Shown: positions 47,525 through 57,089 of the stretch, one piece after another
How the letters are laid out: each line of letters begins with the position of its first letter
Numbering within the stretch: the stretch's first letter is position 1
From: Chrysopilus asiliformis
Taxonomy: Eukaryota > Arthropoda > Insecta > Diptera > Rhagionidae
Length of the DNA stretch: 64,000 nt
Assembly (NCBI GenBank): GCA_964034945.1
Contig: OZ035961.1
Span: 70,791,931-70,855,930 of the forward strand
Direction: 5' to 3'
Made by a program: the position numbers and the translations under genes
Notes under the pieces: generated by a model
Told to the model about the DNA's origin: nothing
The model's database searches: none
The model's input: the letters and a program-made list of their open reading frames with translations, nothing else

Positions 47525-48784
47525 TTATCGTCTTTTATTATTAATATAATTACAGAGATCCTGTCTAAAGTTATTAGTGACAGAAAGTTCTTCTGGGTAA
47601 TCGCCAGTATTTTCTTCCGCATTATCTGTATCTAAAGTAGTGGAATTATTAAAATCTAAAAGAATGTTATGCAGAATGCAACACACATAAATCCATTCGC
47701 AACACTCCATGCGATTTTCGTCGTTATTCATACGAAATTTCACTTCTTTCAAACTCCCAAATCTTTCCTTTAGTAGGCCAAAGCAATTTTCAATTCGCAC
47801 ACGGTATTTTGAGAAATACTCGTTGAAGGTCTTTCTGGATTCCCAAGTTAATTCGTTGCTATTTTGCCTAAATGGAGTAATTAGATGTGGACTTAATGCA
47901 TACGCAGAGTCTCCCGCAATCCATTGTAGATTGGAAAAAAAACTTCTAGGATTTCGTCCTAAAGGTGATTGGGAAAACACTTTAGCATCGTGAAAACTTC
48001 CTGGAGCTCCTATTGAGATATCTCGAATTTTCAATTGATAGTCGCAAACGGCCTGTAGTTTAACTGAGTATTGTCTTTTTCGTGAAAAATATGCCTCATG
48101 ATGTATTTTTGGAGTTTCAGCTAGTTTAATTTCTGTCCCGTCAATGTACCCAATACAACCGGGGAGTTCGTGCATAGTTTTTGCAACTATTTCACACCTT
48201 TCCGATACATCTGGCCATGAAATGTATTTAGATTTCAAATTCAGTATCGCCCGGAAAACTCTCCTAGTGATTTTCTGTATTGTTCCACCGTCCCCAACAC
48301 CAAAAATTGCTGCAACTTTCCTTACTGCAACTCCGTCACCATAGGATCCTAATCTGTACAACGTAATTTGTAGCTGTAATTTCACCTGCAACTGTGATGT
48401 GGGGTTCTTTAAAAACACTGGATCGTTTTTTATAAGTTCCAAGATGTGGTTAAACTCAGTTGCATCAACTCGCAGCATCTGTCGAAATCTCCCGGCATCT
48501 AAGTTTTGCAAAACATTTCTGCTCCAATCTTCGCTCCTTGGAAGGTGTAAGTGAGTACTTCTTCGGTGACAAAGTAATATCATCATCATCGTGTTGAAGT
48601 TTACCATTCCTTCCTCAAGCTCTTCATTCGTATCAGCTTTTACATAAAAAATTAAATGGATTTTTCAAAATAAACCAACACAAAGATCTCAAAATAACTC
48701 ACCAGGATTAAAATAAGAGAGATCCATGGCATGTGTAGTAGCAAGCACTTCAATAATTTTTTCTAGTTCCGATTTCCTCGGCAT
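47525..48784 (-). CDS. PIF/Harbinger DDE transposase (two exons)
   Basis: Catalyses cut-and-paste transposition of the surrounding Harbinger element. I model exon 1 at 48784-48703 (starts MPRKSELEKIIEVL, donor GTGAGT), a 66-bp intron, and exon 2 at 48636-47525, giving an intact 397-residue protein, the usual length for the family. The frame is exact across the junction. A helix-turn-helix-like region lies near residues 117-157 (VRKVAAIFGVGDGGTI). The DDE_Tnp_4 motifs are visible: GYIDGTEI (Asp near residue 193), GAPGSFHDAKVF (243), IAGDSAY (Asp near 270) and RIENCFGLLKERF (Glu near 310). There are no stops or frameshifts. It converges tail to tail with the Myb-like gene, with only 5 bp between the two stop codons. 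An alternative start is the ATG at 48607 in exon 2, but the spliced model preserves frame and typical fly intron size. Confidence 0.9.
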
Positions 48785-49185
48785 TTTTTTTTTTACTAAA
48801 AAATTTTCAATTTTGACAACTTCAATGGATTCCTGTGGTCTGACAATCAAATTCGCAGTTCATGATTTGGTCACGTATCAAATAAAAGCGCTGTTCTCAA
48901 ATCTGTGCTGTGGGATGTTCACAGCAGAATATTTTCAGTCTTTTAATATTACCGAAAATACCGAATACCGAATACCGAAGAGGATTGTGAATACCCTCAA
49001 TGTTTTAAATGTTAAGCGCGTACCCATAATAATTTTGTACGATTTTTTATGAAATGTACTTTTTGTGTTCACAAGTTCCTATTATTAAATGATAAGTATA
49101 TTTTATGGAGTATTTATTAAAAGAGTTTTTTTTATTTACTATCAGAATTCCTGAAAAGTTTTTTGTTGATAGAATGTTGGTATTA

Positions 49186-49984
49186 ACTATATATATAAAA
49201 TCCTTTAACCTGATTGACTGACTCATCAACGCCCAGCCCAAACCCCTGAAGCTAGAAACTTGAAACTTTCACAGTATGTCCCAACTATCACGTAGGCGCT
49301 CCATAAGGCGGGTTTTCCGAAATTTTGCCGCTAAGGGGGTAAACGGGGAGTAAAGGGGGTTTGGGTTTTTTTTAAACCGTGATTTTCGCCATGAATCCTG
49401 CTCAATAGGAGGCTGAAAAGTTTCACACGGGGGTTTTCGGGGTCGCTGATCACGAATCCGGTGTTATGCTACATTTACACGAATGACAAATTTGTCATTT
49501 TTTTCTTGTCATTATGTTAATTCCCGTGTAAATGGCATAATTTTTGTAATTTTTTCTGTCAGAAAATGTCAATCTCTCATAAAAGAATGAACTTGTCCAT
49601 TCTTTTATGACAGATTGTCATTCGTACAAACGCAATATTAGTTATGACAAAAGTTGAATACTAAAGTTGTCATAACTAATATTGCGTTTGCACGAATGAC
49701 AATCTGGTATAAAAGAATGGACAAGTTCATTCTTTTATGAGAGATTGACATTTTCTGACAGAAAAAATTACAAAAATTATGCTATTTACACGGGAATTAA
49801 CATAATGACAAGAAAAAAATGACAAATTTGTCATTCGTGCAAATGTAGCATTAGACTAATTCGCAACGGAGAGTCCTGCAAGGATAAGATTTTTCTCAAA
49901 AGTTTTTAAAGTCTTTCCGGTTTTCTTCGTATTCTAAAACTTATACAAAAAACTTAACCCGGCAACCACGGGTATGCAAACTAG
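49186..49984 (+). mobile_element. Non-autonomous Helitron
   Basis: The 5' end reads CTATATATATAAAATCC with the familiar 'gattgactgactcatcaacgc' stretch just inside. The 3' end has a hairpin CCCGGCAACCACGGGT and the terminal CTAG (49981-49984) followed by T, the canonical Helitron end. No coding region is left. It contains a TTA-flanked MITE at 49467-49850. Confidence 0.7.
49467..49850. mobile_element. Tourist-type MITE, nearly perfect 384-bp palindrome
   Basis: The ends TGCTACATTTACACGAATG and, in reverse complement, TGCTACATTTGCACGAATG continue as an almost perfect inverted repeat to a centre near 49658. The flanking 3-bp duplication is TTA (49464-49466, 49851-49853), as for PIF/Harbinger MITEs. 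Its TIR differs from that of the resident Harbinger element. Confidence 0.82.
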
Positions 49985-50291
49985 TGAATGATAAAGCTAT
50001 TTAGCTTCAGTTATACAAATTGGTATATCGGCATAGGTAGAAAAGGTTTTTTTTTCAAAATCTGCTACTATTAGTATCAATCTACTACTATTTTTGGTTC
50101 AATCTATTTCCCTACAAAGGAAAATTGGGGCATCCCTGATGCACACACATATAAGTATGTATTTCATTAGTAAGAGAGCGATATTTCGCTCCTAGCATTA
50201 AAGTTCTGTTCTCGAATTTTTCAAGTTTGATTGTCATAGAATTAGATCTGTGACTTTCATATTGAGCTAAAAACACAAAAAACTGATTTTT

Positions 50292-51166
50292 TATACCCGT
50301 ATGGTGAAACAAAAGGGTATATTAACTTTGCCTTACCGTTTGTAACGTTAAGATCTCGTCATCACACACAAAAATGAATTACACCAATGTGTTTAGAGTG
50401 ATAAAAATAATTAATATTTGCATGTCCGTCCGTCTGTGGCGCGGATTGCGGGCGCACAGATTGAGCTACAGACTTGAAATTTTGCGCAGATCCGTTTTTC
50501 GTAAAATGCGAGGCTAACACCGCGTCTTGATTAACAATTTTTCATCCCGAGAAATATCTCACCGCAATGAGATTTTTTTGACAGCTGGGCCGAAAATCTC
50601 TTGAAATTTAGTACTGAAAATGCCGATGAAAAGAAAACACATAGTCGCCGCTCTCGCAATTAATGCAATACGTGAAATTGAAAAGGCTGAAACAGAAGAA
50701 CAGACGAAAAGAAACACCTCTTAATGTTATATATTCTCTTCCAAAGCTTTTTGTATCGTATTTTGTAAAAATTAGTTATTTTTGCAATTACTTGTCGGGA
50801 GAAATTGGATTCCGCCATCTTGAATTGTGAAATTCCAAGAAATTTTACTATTGCAAGATTTCAAGAAATTTCTCTCTGGGATTTTTTATCGCCGTCAACT
50901 CGAGCTCTGATTGGTCAATCAAAAATCTCTGCGATGAAAAATCCCAGGTCAAGACGCGGTGTAAGTTCGTTAAAAACATTTTAAACGAAAATATTTTTTG
51001 TGAATATCTCAAAAACGGTGCATCTTATCAAAAAAGTTCAAGAACAAAAGTTATTTAGGATATGATTCTACATAAAACTCCCATAGATTAAAATCCGATT
51101 GGAATAAATTTAAAAAAAATCTTATTGAAAAGTTTGACTTCAAATAGGAATTTTGATACAACTGTT
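50292..51166 (+). mobile_element. Family-A DINE-1/mini-me-like element, 3'-truncated, next to the ap acceptor
   Basis: Begins TATACCCGTATGGTGAAAC, carries CATGTCCGTCCGTCTGTGGCG at the GTCY position, and ends at ATACAACTGTT, where other copies continue another 60-80 bp to the hairpin and TTATG. It is split by a MITE at 50518-50961. Its truncated end is about 60 bp from the apterous acceptor at 51227. Confidence 0.82.
50518..50961. mobile_element. TAA-flanked Harbinger-type MITE, 444 bp
   Basis: Ends are CACCGCGTCTTGA and its reverse complement TCAAGACGCGGTG. TAA occurs on each side (50515-50517, 50962-50964), and other family-A copies read 'gaggctaagttcg' uninterrupted at this point. AATTTTTCATC near the left end is matched by GATGAAAAATC near the right. 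Confidence 0.85.
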
Positions 51167-51227
51167 GTTTACGATTTTTTTTAACATTCCTTCTTAAATA
51201 AAAACATGTATTTTTTTTGTATTGCAG

Positions 51228-51367
51228 GACCGATTTTACTTATCTGCGATAGAAAAACGATGGCATGCTGGATGTCTGCAGTGCAGCATATGTCGGCAGC
51301 CGTTAGATAGAGAAACTTCATGCTTTTCCAGAGATGGCAACATCTACTGTAAGGGCGATTACTACAG
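51228..51367 (+). CDS. ap: apterous, second visible coding exon (rest of LIM domain 1)
   Basis: This 140-nt exon follows acceptor TTGCAG (51222-51227) and ends at donor AG|GTATGT (51368). It starts DRFYLSAIEKRWHAGC and continues through LQCSICRQPLDRETSC to YCKGDYY, directly continuing RLIQ of the previous exon. Together they give a complete LIM zinc-finger ligand set: CxxC from the upstream exon, then H-x2-C, C-x2-C and the final C-x2-D. LIM1 mediates protein contacts such as with the cofactor Chip/LDB. The exon ends after two bases of a codon (AG), consistent with the Ser that follows YY in Drosophila. The intron just upstream holds a truncated family-A transposon ending about 60 bp before the acceptor. 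LIM2 and homeodomain exons were not seen to 64000. Confidence 0.95.
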
Positions 51368-51810
51368 GTATGTTAAATATTTTTTTGTTTTAAATTCTCA
51401 ACTCGAAACGTATGAACTGACGTCATGAGTTATTGTATTTTACCACGCCACCACCCGAAAGGGTCAAAATTTTCTGGTTATGAATAGTAAAATATGATCA
51501 TGAGCGATATTGTGGAATCAGTCGGTCGATTTAATTCTTTGCAAGTTAAGAATACATGTATTATATTAATTATTCTGTTCTCTTGATTCAAATGCGATAT
51601 CTAAAAAAAATCTATATATGTACAAGTATATATATTTCTATAAATAAGTGGTTATGTTTTTTAAGACAGAGAGCACACCTTTCTGACGAAAAGGCCAAGG
51701 AAATTATTTTTTCACACGCAAACTTTTCTGGCCGGTAGTCTTTGTCGTTGATGAACTGTCTTATACTTTTTTTTTTGGTTTACGGGAGCTGTACATTGGA
51801 TAAAAAGTAA

Positions 51811-51972
51811 GCCGATGCCAAAAATGCGGAGACTAAGAAAACAACGAAATATTTATGCAATTTTAATTATTGCAAGAATTACAATGCGCATTGTAAATTG
51901 CTCGTCGGATTTAAACGTGATATTTATAATGAGCACTTCGAGTGCATGATAAATCATTTAAAAAAAATCTAG
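51811..51972 (+). CDS. Possible small cysteine-rich peptide exon (unrecognised)
   Basis: A 53-codon open stretch ending at TAG 51970-51972 reads ADAKNAETKKTTKYLCNF, then NYCKNYNAHCKLLVGF and IYNEHFECMINHLKKI. The Cys spacing (C-x3-C-x6-C... C) and the polar content look like a secreted insect peptide, not random AT-rich sequence. There is an in-frame stop immediately upstream, so it would need an upstream exon; TAAG at 51808-51811 could be an acceptor. No methionine is available. It lies 440 bp after the ap exon on the same strand. No family recognised; it may be a relic. Confidence 0.28.
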   Translation, partial: ADAKNAETKKTTKYLCNFNYCKNYNAHCKLLVGFKRDIYNEHFECMINHLKKI

Positions 51973-52068
51973 TAAATATGGTTGACTCACAGTACATACA
52001 GCAGAGAAACTCGCGAAACTTTTATAGTAAATATAAGGGTAACCGAAGGTACCTGAAATCAGATTGGT

Positions 52069-52075
<7 letters not shown>

Positions 52076-52099
<24 letters not shown>
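52076..52099. repeat. (CT)n microsatellite
   Basis: A (CT)n run of about 11 units, upstream of the short ORF at 52187. Confidence 0.9.
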
Positions 52100-52100
<1 letters not shown>

Positions 52101-52186
52101 TAAAAGATATTTTTCACTTGTTCCATTCACTGGTTTGAACTTCAATTATTTCAAATAAATAAATCTAGAGAATTTACACCAAAAAT

Positions 52187-52354
52187 ATGTTAAATATTGC
52201 TTTCGCACTCATAGCAATATTTATGATGGTAAGTATCGCTTTCGTGCCGTGTAGGAAAATAGACGAGAAAAGTAATTTCATGTGTTGCGCCGACATGTAC
52301 TATAATTTGACGAGCATCGATGAGAACACGAAGTTTTTTACATTTCCCGGGTAA
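52187..52354 (+). CDS. Possible 55-residue secreted peptide ORF (unrecognised)
   Basis: ATG at 52187 opens MLNIAFALIAIFMMVSIAFV, a plausible signal peptide, then PCRKIDEKSNFMCCADMYYN with three Cys, and stops at TAA 52352-52354. The sequence CCCGG|GTAAGC at 52351 is a fair donor, so it may instead be a first exon, and ATG|GTAAGT at 52228 is another donor. The codons after the signal part are less AT-rich than the neighbourhood. A TATA-like run lies just upstream. It follows the other Cys-containing stretch at 51811-51972. Function unknown; chance ORF is possible. Confidence 0.3.
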   Translation: MLNIAFALIAIFMMVSIAFVPCRKIDEKSNFMCCADMYYNLTSIDENTKFFTFPG

Positions 52355-53133
52355 GCACAAACTTTTTTCTTACAAGAACAAACTCGAAATCAAAAATATT
52401 TCAATTATAAATCAATACCCGACTATTTTCGATAAAATAGTCGCGAAAATTATCTTTCGGTGGTTCATTCTATGAGAGGAATTGAAGAGACTAATATTTC
52501 CTACACGAAGAGACTAATATTTTCTCGTCAAAATGATAAAAAAAATAGATTTTTGTGAATTGCTTGCAGACGAAAAATTAAAGACATTAAAATTCTCTAC
52601 CTTTTTCCTTTCAGCGTAAATCGATATCTTTTACAGTTATCGAGAAATTTCATATTTTGTAAGTAAAAATTCATATTTTTATATAATATAAACTAGTATT
52701 TTCTTCGTCGGGCTATAGTGTAAATTGTGCACAAACGTCGATTTTGACCCACAGACCGACAGACAGATGCACGGAAATATCCATTATTTTTCCGGAAACG
52801 GAATTCGTGATGTGCAGAAAGCTTATATCTGCCCCCATTGTTGATTGGTTCATCATTATGAATACAAAATCAATTGAAATATGTTAATTCATATTGGCTA
52901 ATTAAAAAACACTAACAGCCGGTTTCACAGTGGGAGCTTAAGCTTCGGCTTTGTTAAACTTATCCTGGTAGCTTAAGCTTTCGCTCACACAAGTGCTGTT
53001 TCACAGTTAAATTTTGTGTGTCGATTAACAAAACTCAGTTTAGTGAATTTAATAGGCCACTGTGTATTTCTGTAATCATAGTAAACAATATTTAGCTCCG
53101 TAAAATTTTTATTTACGTTTAGAAGAGGCTTAC

Positions 53134-53212
53134 CAATTGGCTTCAACAGCATATTGGGAAGGCAAATGGTTTACAATTCGAGAGGTCCCGTGTTCGAGTC
53201 CCGGCAGAGACA
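53134..53212 (+). other. tRNA-like sequence, left arm
   Basis: A-box-like ATATTGGGAAGGC and B-box GTGTTCGAGTCCC, with the T arm partly foldable. It has an extra CTTCAACAGCAT in the D region compared with the right-arm copy. Acceptor and anticodon stems do not pair, so not a working tRNA. Confidence 0.5.
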
Positions 53213-53975
53213 TGCAAGAAAAGTTTGTTAACAAGTCAATATTAACTTTGAAAACACGAAAAAAACTCAAAACATCTCAAATGCTTGCAAAAAAAGATAA
53301 ATTTGCGAGGTTTTTTTTTGCTTGCAAAAAATTGCGAGGTTTTTTTTTGCTTGCAAAAAAAGAGAATTTGCGAGGTTTTTTTTTTGGGCCATCTAATAAG
53401 TTGGTTTAACACCGAAAAATTGTTAAAAATTAACACCCATAGGGAATTGTTGTGAACTCCGTAGCCCGGAGTTCGATTTTCTCCGATAGGTGATGGACTC
53501 CCTCAAACTCCATTTCGGTGCGTAATCGACTCCATTTTTTCGAGAGTGTTCGTGTGCTGCAACCGTGAAGATTCCATAGCAGAAGAAGCTTTCAGAATTT
53601 TATACTCGTTTTAAGGATTCAGAATTTTATACTCGTTTTAGAATGAGTAAGCAGTTTGCGTTTACAATATAAAACTAGATAAGGTCTCAAATAGAAAACA
53701 CAACAACATGGTACACTGCCGAAAAAACGGAGTCAATCACGCACTGAATGGGAGTCCATCACCTATCGGAGAAAATCGAACTCCGGGCTACGGAGTTCAC
53801 AACAATTCCCTATGGGTGTTAATTTTTAACAATTTTTCGGTGTTAAACCAACTTATTAGATGGCCAAAAAAAAAGCCTCGCAAAATTCTCTTTTTTTTGC
53901 AAGCATTTGAGATGTTTTGAGTTTTTTTTTCGTGTTTTCAAAGTTAATATTGACTGTTAACAACTTTTCTTGCAG

Positions 53976-54045
53976 TCTCTGCCGGGACTCGAACACGGGA
54001 CCTCTCGAATTGTAAACCATTTGCCTTCCCAATAGGCCAATTGGT
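53976..54045 (-). other. tRNA-like sequence, right arm
   Basis: Minus strand TGGCCTATTGGGAAGGC is a good A-box (D stem GCCT/AGGC pairs) and GTGTTCGAGTCCCGG a good B-box. The acceptor stem does not form. A pol III promoter relic in a mobile element. Confidence 0.52.
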
Positions 54046-54584
54046 AAGCCTCTTCTAAACGTGAACACCCTTTACAATGAAGATAACTCCCAAAAGAAGT
54101 TGGAGTGAATTTTGACTCCTTTTCGGAGTTAATTCAAAATTGAGGTCAAAACGGTGTTAAAATGAATATTTAGCTCCGTAAAATAAAAATGTAAAAATAA
54201 CTCCGCGCTACGGTGTTACATTTTTTCTGAATAACACTGCGAGGTGCTTACTTTTAGCTATGTTTTGAGGCGGAGTTAATTCGTCCACGGATTTTTTCGA
54301 GAGTGAACAACCAGATAGTAGCATTCTTCATCACTTTCATCAAATAAATCTTCAAAATCACTATCCATTATTAAAAACTCAATTTAAAAACCAATAATAA
54401 TAATATTTCACTGGACGATAAGCATGCTAAGCTTTAGCTTAAGCGCTCAAGTTTGGTGGCTTAAATAAACGGAAATTTAAACTCAGTTTAAGGACTAAAC
54501 CAGCACTGTGAAACAGTAAAAACAGTTAAGCGAAAGCTTAAACCAAATTTGAAGCTTAAACTCGCACTGTGAAACCGGGTGTAA

Positions 54585-55781
54585 ATATATCTTTTTCAAA
54601 CAGTAGCTGCGTTCTTAACTGTTCACTTTTCATACATTATACACAGAAGTCGTAAACCCAAAAAACCTGGCTCTGCCAGACCCAATTCTATGTAAAATGC
54701 GAAAACCGACCACTTGTGGTAGTTGACCTTGCAATTCCCCCAATTTTCACGTAGTGACACAAACATTTGACAGTTGTCAATTTAAATTAAATAAAAAATT
54801 CGAAGAAATTTCAGTAGGAGTATACACAGCTATTAAAGTAGCTGTTATCGTCGTAAAACATTGTTAAAGTTTCGTAAAAAACAACAAATTACACGGTAAC
54901 GGTTTCCGACAAAACAAAAAATAAAATAAAATAAAAGCATAAAGTATAAAAATATGAGTGAAAATACGGATATCTTTTCGATTTTATTACAGCTGCGAAA
55001 AAGTGCTTTCACGATTTGGAGCAAAACTTTAACAAATAACACTATTTTACGCCGATAAGAGCTGCTTTAACTAGCTCTTATCGCCATAAATTGTAAATTT
55101 TGTTTGTTTAAAAAGTTTGAATTCACTGAAAACGGTAAAAATAGTGGTGTTGCCAAAATAAATATATACGATTTTCTGCATAACCCTGGAGCGTTCTTAC
55201 CCCACGAAATTCCCAAATGTTAATTCTGGATGGGTAAGAACACAGCTAATACTTTCCTTCTTAGCTACGTAGACTCAAAATAATTTGTGATCATATCAAC
55301 AAAATACACGTTAATGTAACAAAAGCGTTATTAAATACCAGCTAACAAAACGCTCGTTGTTGAATTAACAAAAAAGGAAATTTCCCACTTAGGAAATTTT
55401 TTTTAATAAAATTTTGTTATTATGATTATTAATTATTCATTTGATAAATTGGTACAATGATTTATCAATATTACAGACCAAATTTTATAGAACCAACAAA
55501 ACGAAATTGTCTTATTGAAAAGTTTTTATAAATCTGAAAGTTTAAATGATAATTTCGATAAAATTTTATCAATACAGCTAATTATTTTTGTTAGTTCTAC
55601 AAATGCTTAAATGAGTTAAATTATTATAATAAAATATTATAGAATTAACAAAAAGAAATTATCTCACTGATAATTTTTTTTTATTATGAAGATTTAAATT
55701 CCGATTTTGATAAAAAATCTTCGATTGTACAATTTCTTTTTGTTGATTCTTCCAATTTATTTTATCAAATTGCCCTGAAAA
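54585..55781. other. ap: AT-rich intron, MITE-like but unassigned
   Basis: 55290-55760 has alternating AACAAAATTTTGTT/ATAAAATTTTATCA motifs like 59800-60720, suggesting an AT-rich MITE family, but no ends were fixed. Confidence 0.35.
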
Positions 55782-56360
55782 CATAACAAAAGCTATAATT
55801 GCCAATCTGGCAATTATTGAAAACCCGTATGGTGATATTCGTATCAAAATTCGAACAGTTGTACCAAAATTCCACTTTGAAGTCAAACTTTCCAATAAGA
55901 TTTTTTTAAATTTATTCCAATCGGATCTTGATGTATGGGAGTTTTATGTAGAGTCATATCCTAAATAACTTTTGTTCTTGCACTTTTTCGATAAGATGCA
56001 CCGTTTTTGAGATATTCGCAAAAAACGTTTTCGTTCGTATGGGGGCTACCCCCCCTAATGATCCATTTTTGCCCATTAACGAACTTAGCCTCACATTTTA
56101 CGAAAAACGGACCTGCGCAAAATTTCAAGTCTGTAGCTCAATCCGTGCGCCCGCAATCCGCGCCACAGACAGACAGACAGACGGACAGACGGACAGACGG
56201 ACGGACGGACGGACAGACGGACGGACATGGAAAATTCAACTTTTTTCATCATTCTAAACACACTGGTGTAATTCATTTTTGTGTGCAATGACAGGGTCTT
56301 GGTGTTACAAACGGTAAGGCAAAGTTAGTATACCCTTTGGTTTCACCATACGGGTATAAA
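55782..56360 (-). mobile_element. Family-A DINE-1/mini-me-like element
   Basis: Full-length copy from CATAACAAAAGC to CATACGGGTATA with a 60-bp RGAC block at 56165-56227 and intact core. ORFs across it are translations of the repeat, not genes. Confidence 0.85.
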
Positions 56361-57087
56361 AAGAGATATACTATTTTCAAATAAAACAAATCTGTTAAAA
56401 ATATTATACACGTTTTTTATTCATTGCAAGATGCGATTTTACATTTTATCTCGTTTTATTACATTTTATTAGTCCAGAAATTGTTCGAACGTTTTTGATC
56501 AAATGAAAGATTCATTTTTTTTAATGTTTTGAAATAAGAAATTGTTTTGAAAGCTGAAAAGTTTCATGGCATTAAATTGTTTGTTACACTTCAATATAAA
56601 ATTATGGCTTTTTTTGTAAATTACAAATTATATTTGTGATTGCCGGATGTAACTTATCATATGGCGTTTGAATTACATAAAAACTTTTTTGAATAAATGG
56701 CCAAAAAAGGATGTCTTCTTCCGGATAATTTAGGTTGAATAAATGAAAAATTTTAAAACATGTGTCTACAGCTTTCAAAATTGAAGTGAACTGGAAACGA
56801 ACTCCGTCAAAAAACACTAAAATCTCTCTTGGTTCCATCATCGATCCAGAAATCATAAGAAATTGTTAATTTTTCGAGAATGAAGTCTTTTGTTCTGTCC
56901 CTGTTCTATCTCGATAGTTGATTGCGCCCAGTTAGACTTATTTTCCAAGGATTTTAAATCTTGTGCAGCATTGGTTTCGAATTCTACATAAAGATGATAG
57001 AGATTAATAATTAATTATAATTTAATAAATAAAACTTCTTACCATCCAACTATTGATCTGAAGTTACGTCAAAACGTGATTCTTGCA
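56361..57087. other. ap: AT-rich intron, nothing recognised
   Basis: A minus-strand 84-codon frame (56602-56856) has no recognised relatives and no splice context I trust. Confidence 0.4.
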
Positions 57088-57089
57088 TA

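Larger units (their letters stand above)
46087..48998 (+). mobile_element. Complete PIF/Harbinger transposon, 2.9 kb
   Basis: The left end GAGGGAATTCACAGTCCTC (46087) and the right end, read in reverse complement, GAGGGTATTCACAATCCTC (from 48998) match at 17 of the 19 positions shown. The 3-bp AAT flanks both sides (46084-46086 and 48999-49001), as expected of Harbinger target duplications. Inside are two convergent intact spliced genes (Myb-like and transposase). The left subterminal region has three spaced palindromes TTACCG-n-CGGTAA (46125-46211) and related GGTATTCGGTAT repeats occur at both ends, probably binding sites. It sits inside a larger hAT element. Confidence 0.88.
43746..50138. 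mobile_element. hAT-type element, expanded to 6.4 kb by nested insertions
   Basis: The ends are CAGCTATGCCCC (43746) and, in reverse complement, CAGGGATGCCCC (from 50138). Both sides carry the 8-bp duplication ATGCACAC (43738-43745 and 50139-50146), the hAT hallmark. Without the inner insertions only about 530 bp remain, so it is a MITE. It holds in order a TA-flanked element, the Harbinger transposon and a Helitron-like element. It is itself inserted into a copy of the 5573-6170 hAT MITE. Confidence 0.8.
43540..50212. mobile_element. Second copy of the 5573-6170 hAT MITE, split by the 6.4-kb hAT insertion
   Basis: 43540-43745 and 50139-50212 match 5690-5975 of the first copy piecewise (for example AAGCCTCGAGCGATGGCT, and ATATAAGTATGTATTTCATTAG against the first copy's version). 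Rejoining at ATGCACAC restores the order seen in copy 1. Both outer ends are truncated. Confidence 0.75.
37380..51227 (+). other. ap: 13.8-kb apterous intron splitting LIM domain 1
   Basis: The intron has consensus GTAAGG...TTGCAG ends and is phase 0. It separates the first CxxC of LIM1 from the remaining ligands. Most of it is mobile DNA: 138-bp tandem repeats, hAT MITEs, family-A elements, a Helitron-like element, Tourist-type MITEs and a complete Harbinger transposon. Its large size is thus mostly due to insertions, many nested. Confidence 0.85.
53111..54070. repeat. Inverted repeat with arms of 300-400 bp, each with a tRNA-like sequence
   Basis: 53111-53510 recurs in reverse complement at 53745-54070, with small differences. 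The arms include TGCTTGCAAAAAA repeats, TAAGTTGGTTTAACACCG and a CTCCGTAGCCCGGAGTTCG block. The central spacer holds a 31-bp tandem duplication (TCAGAATTTTATACTCG). Confidence 0.82.
52916..54581. mobile_element. TAA-flanked Harbinger-type element, 1.67 kb
   Basis: The ends CAGCCGGTTTCACAGTGGGA and, in reverse complement, CACCCGGTTTCACAGTGCGA are followed by AGCTTAAGC-type repeats. TAA flanks at 52913-52915 and 54582-54584. The interior contains a separate large inverted repeat at 53111-54070. No transposase was recognised. Confidence 0.72.

Noticed and set aside
47709..47993. 94-codon plus-strand frame within the Harbinger element
   Set aside because: It is antisense to the transposase gene.
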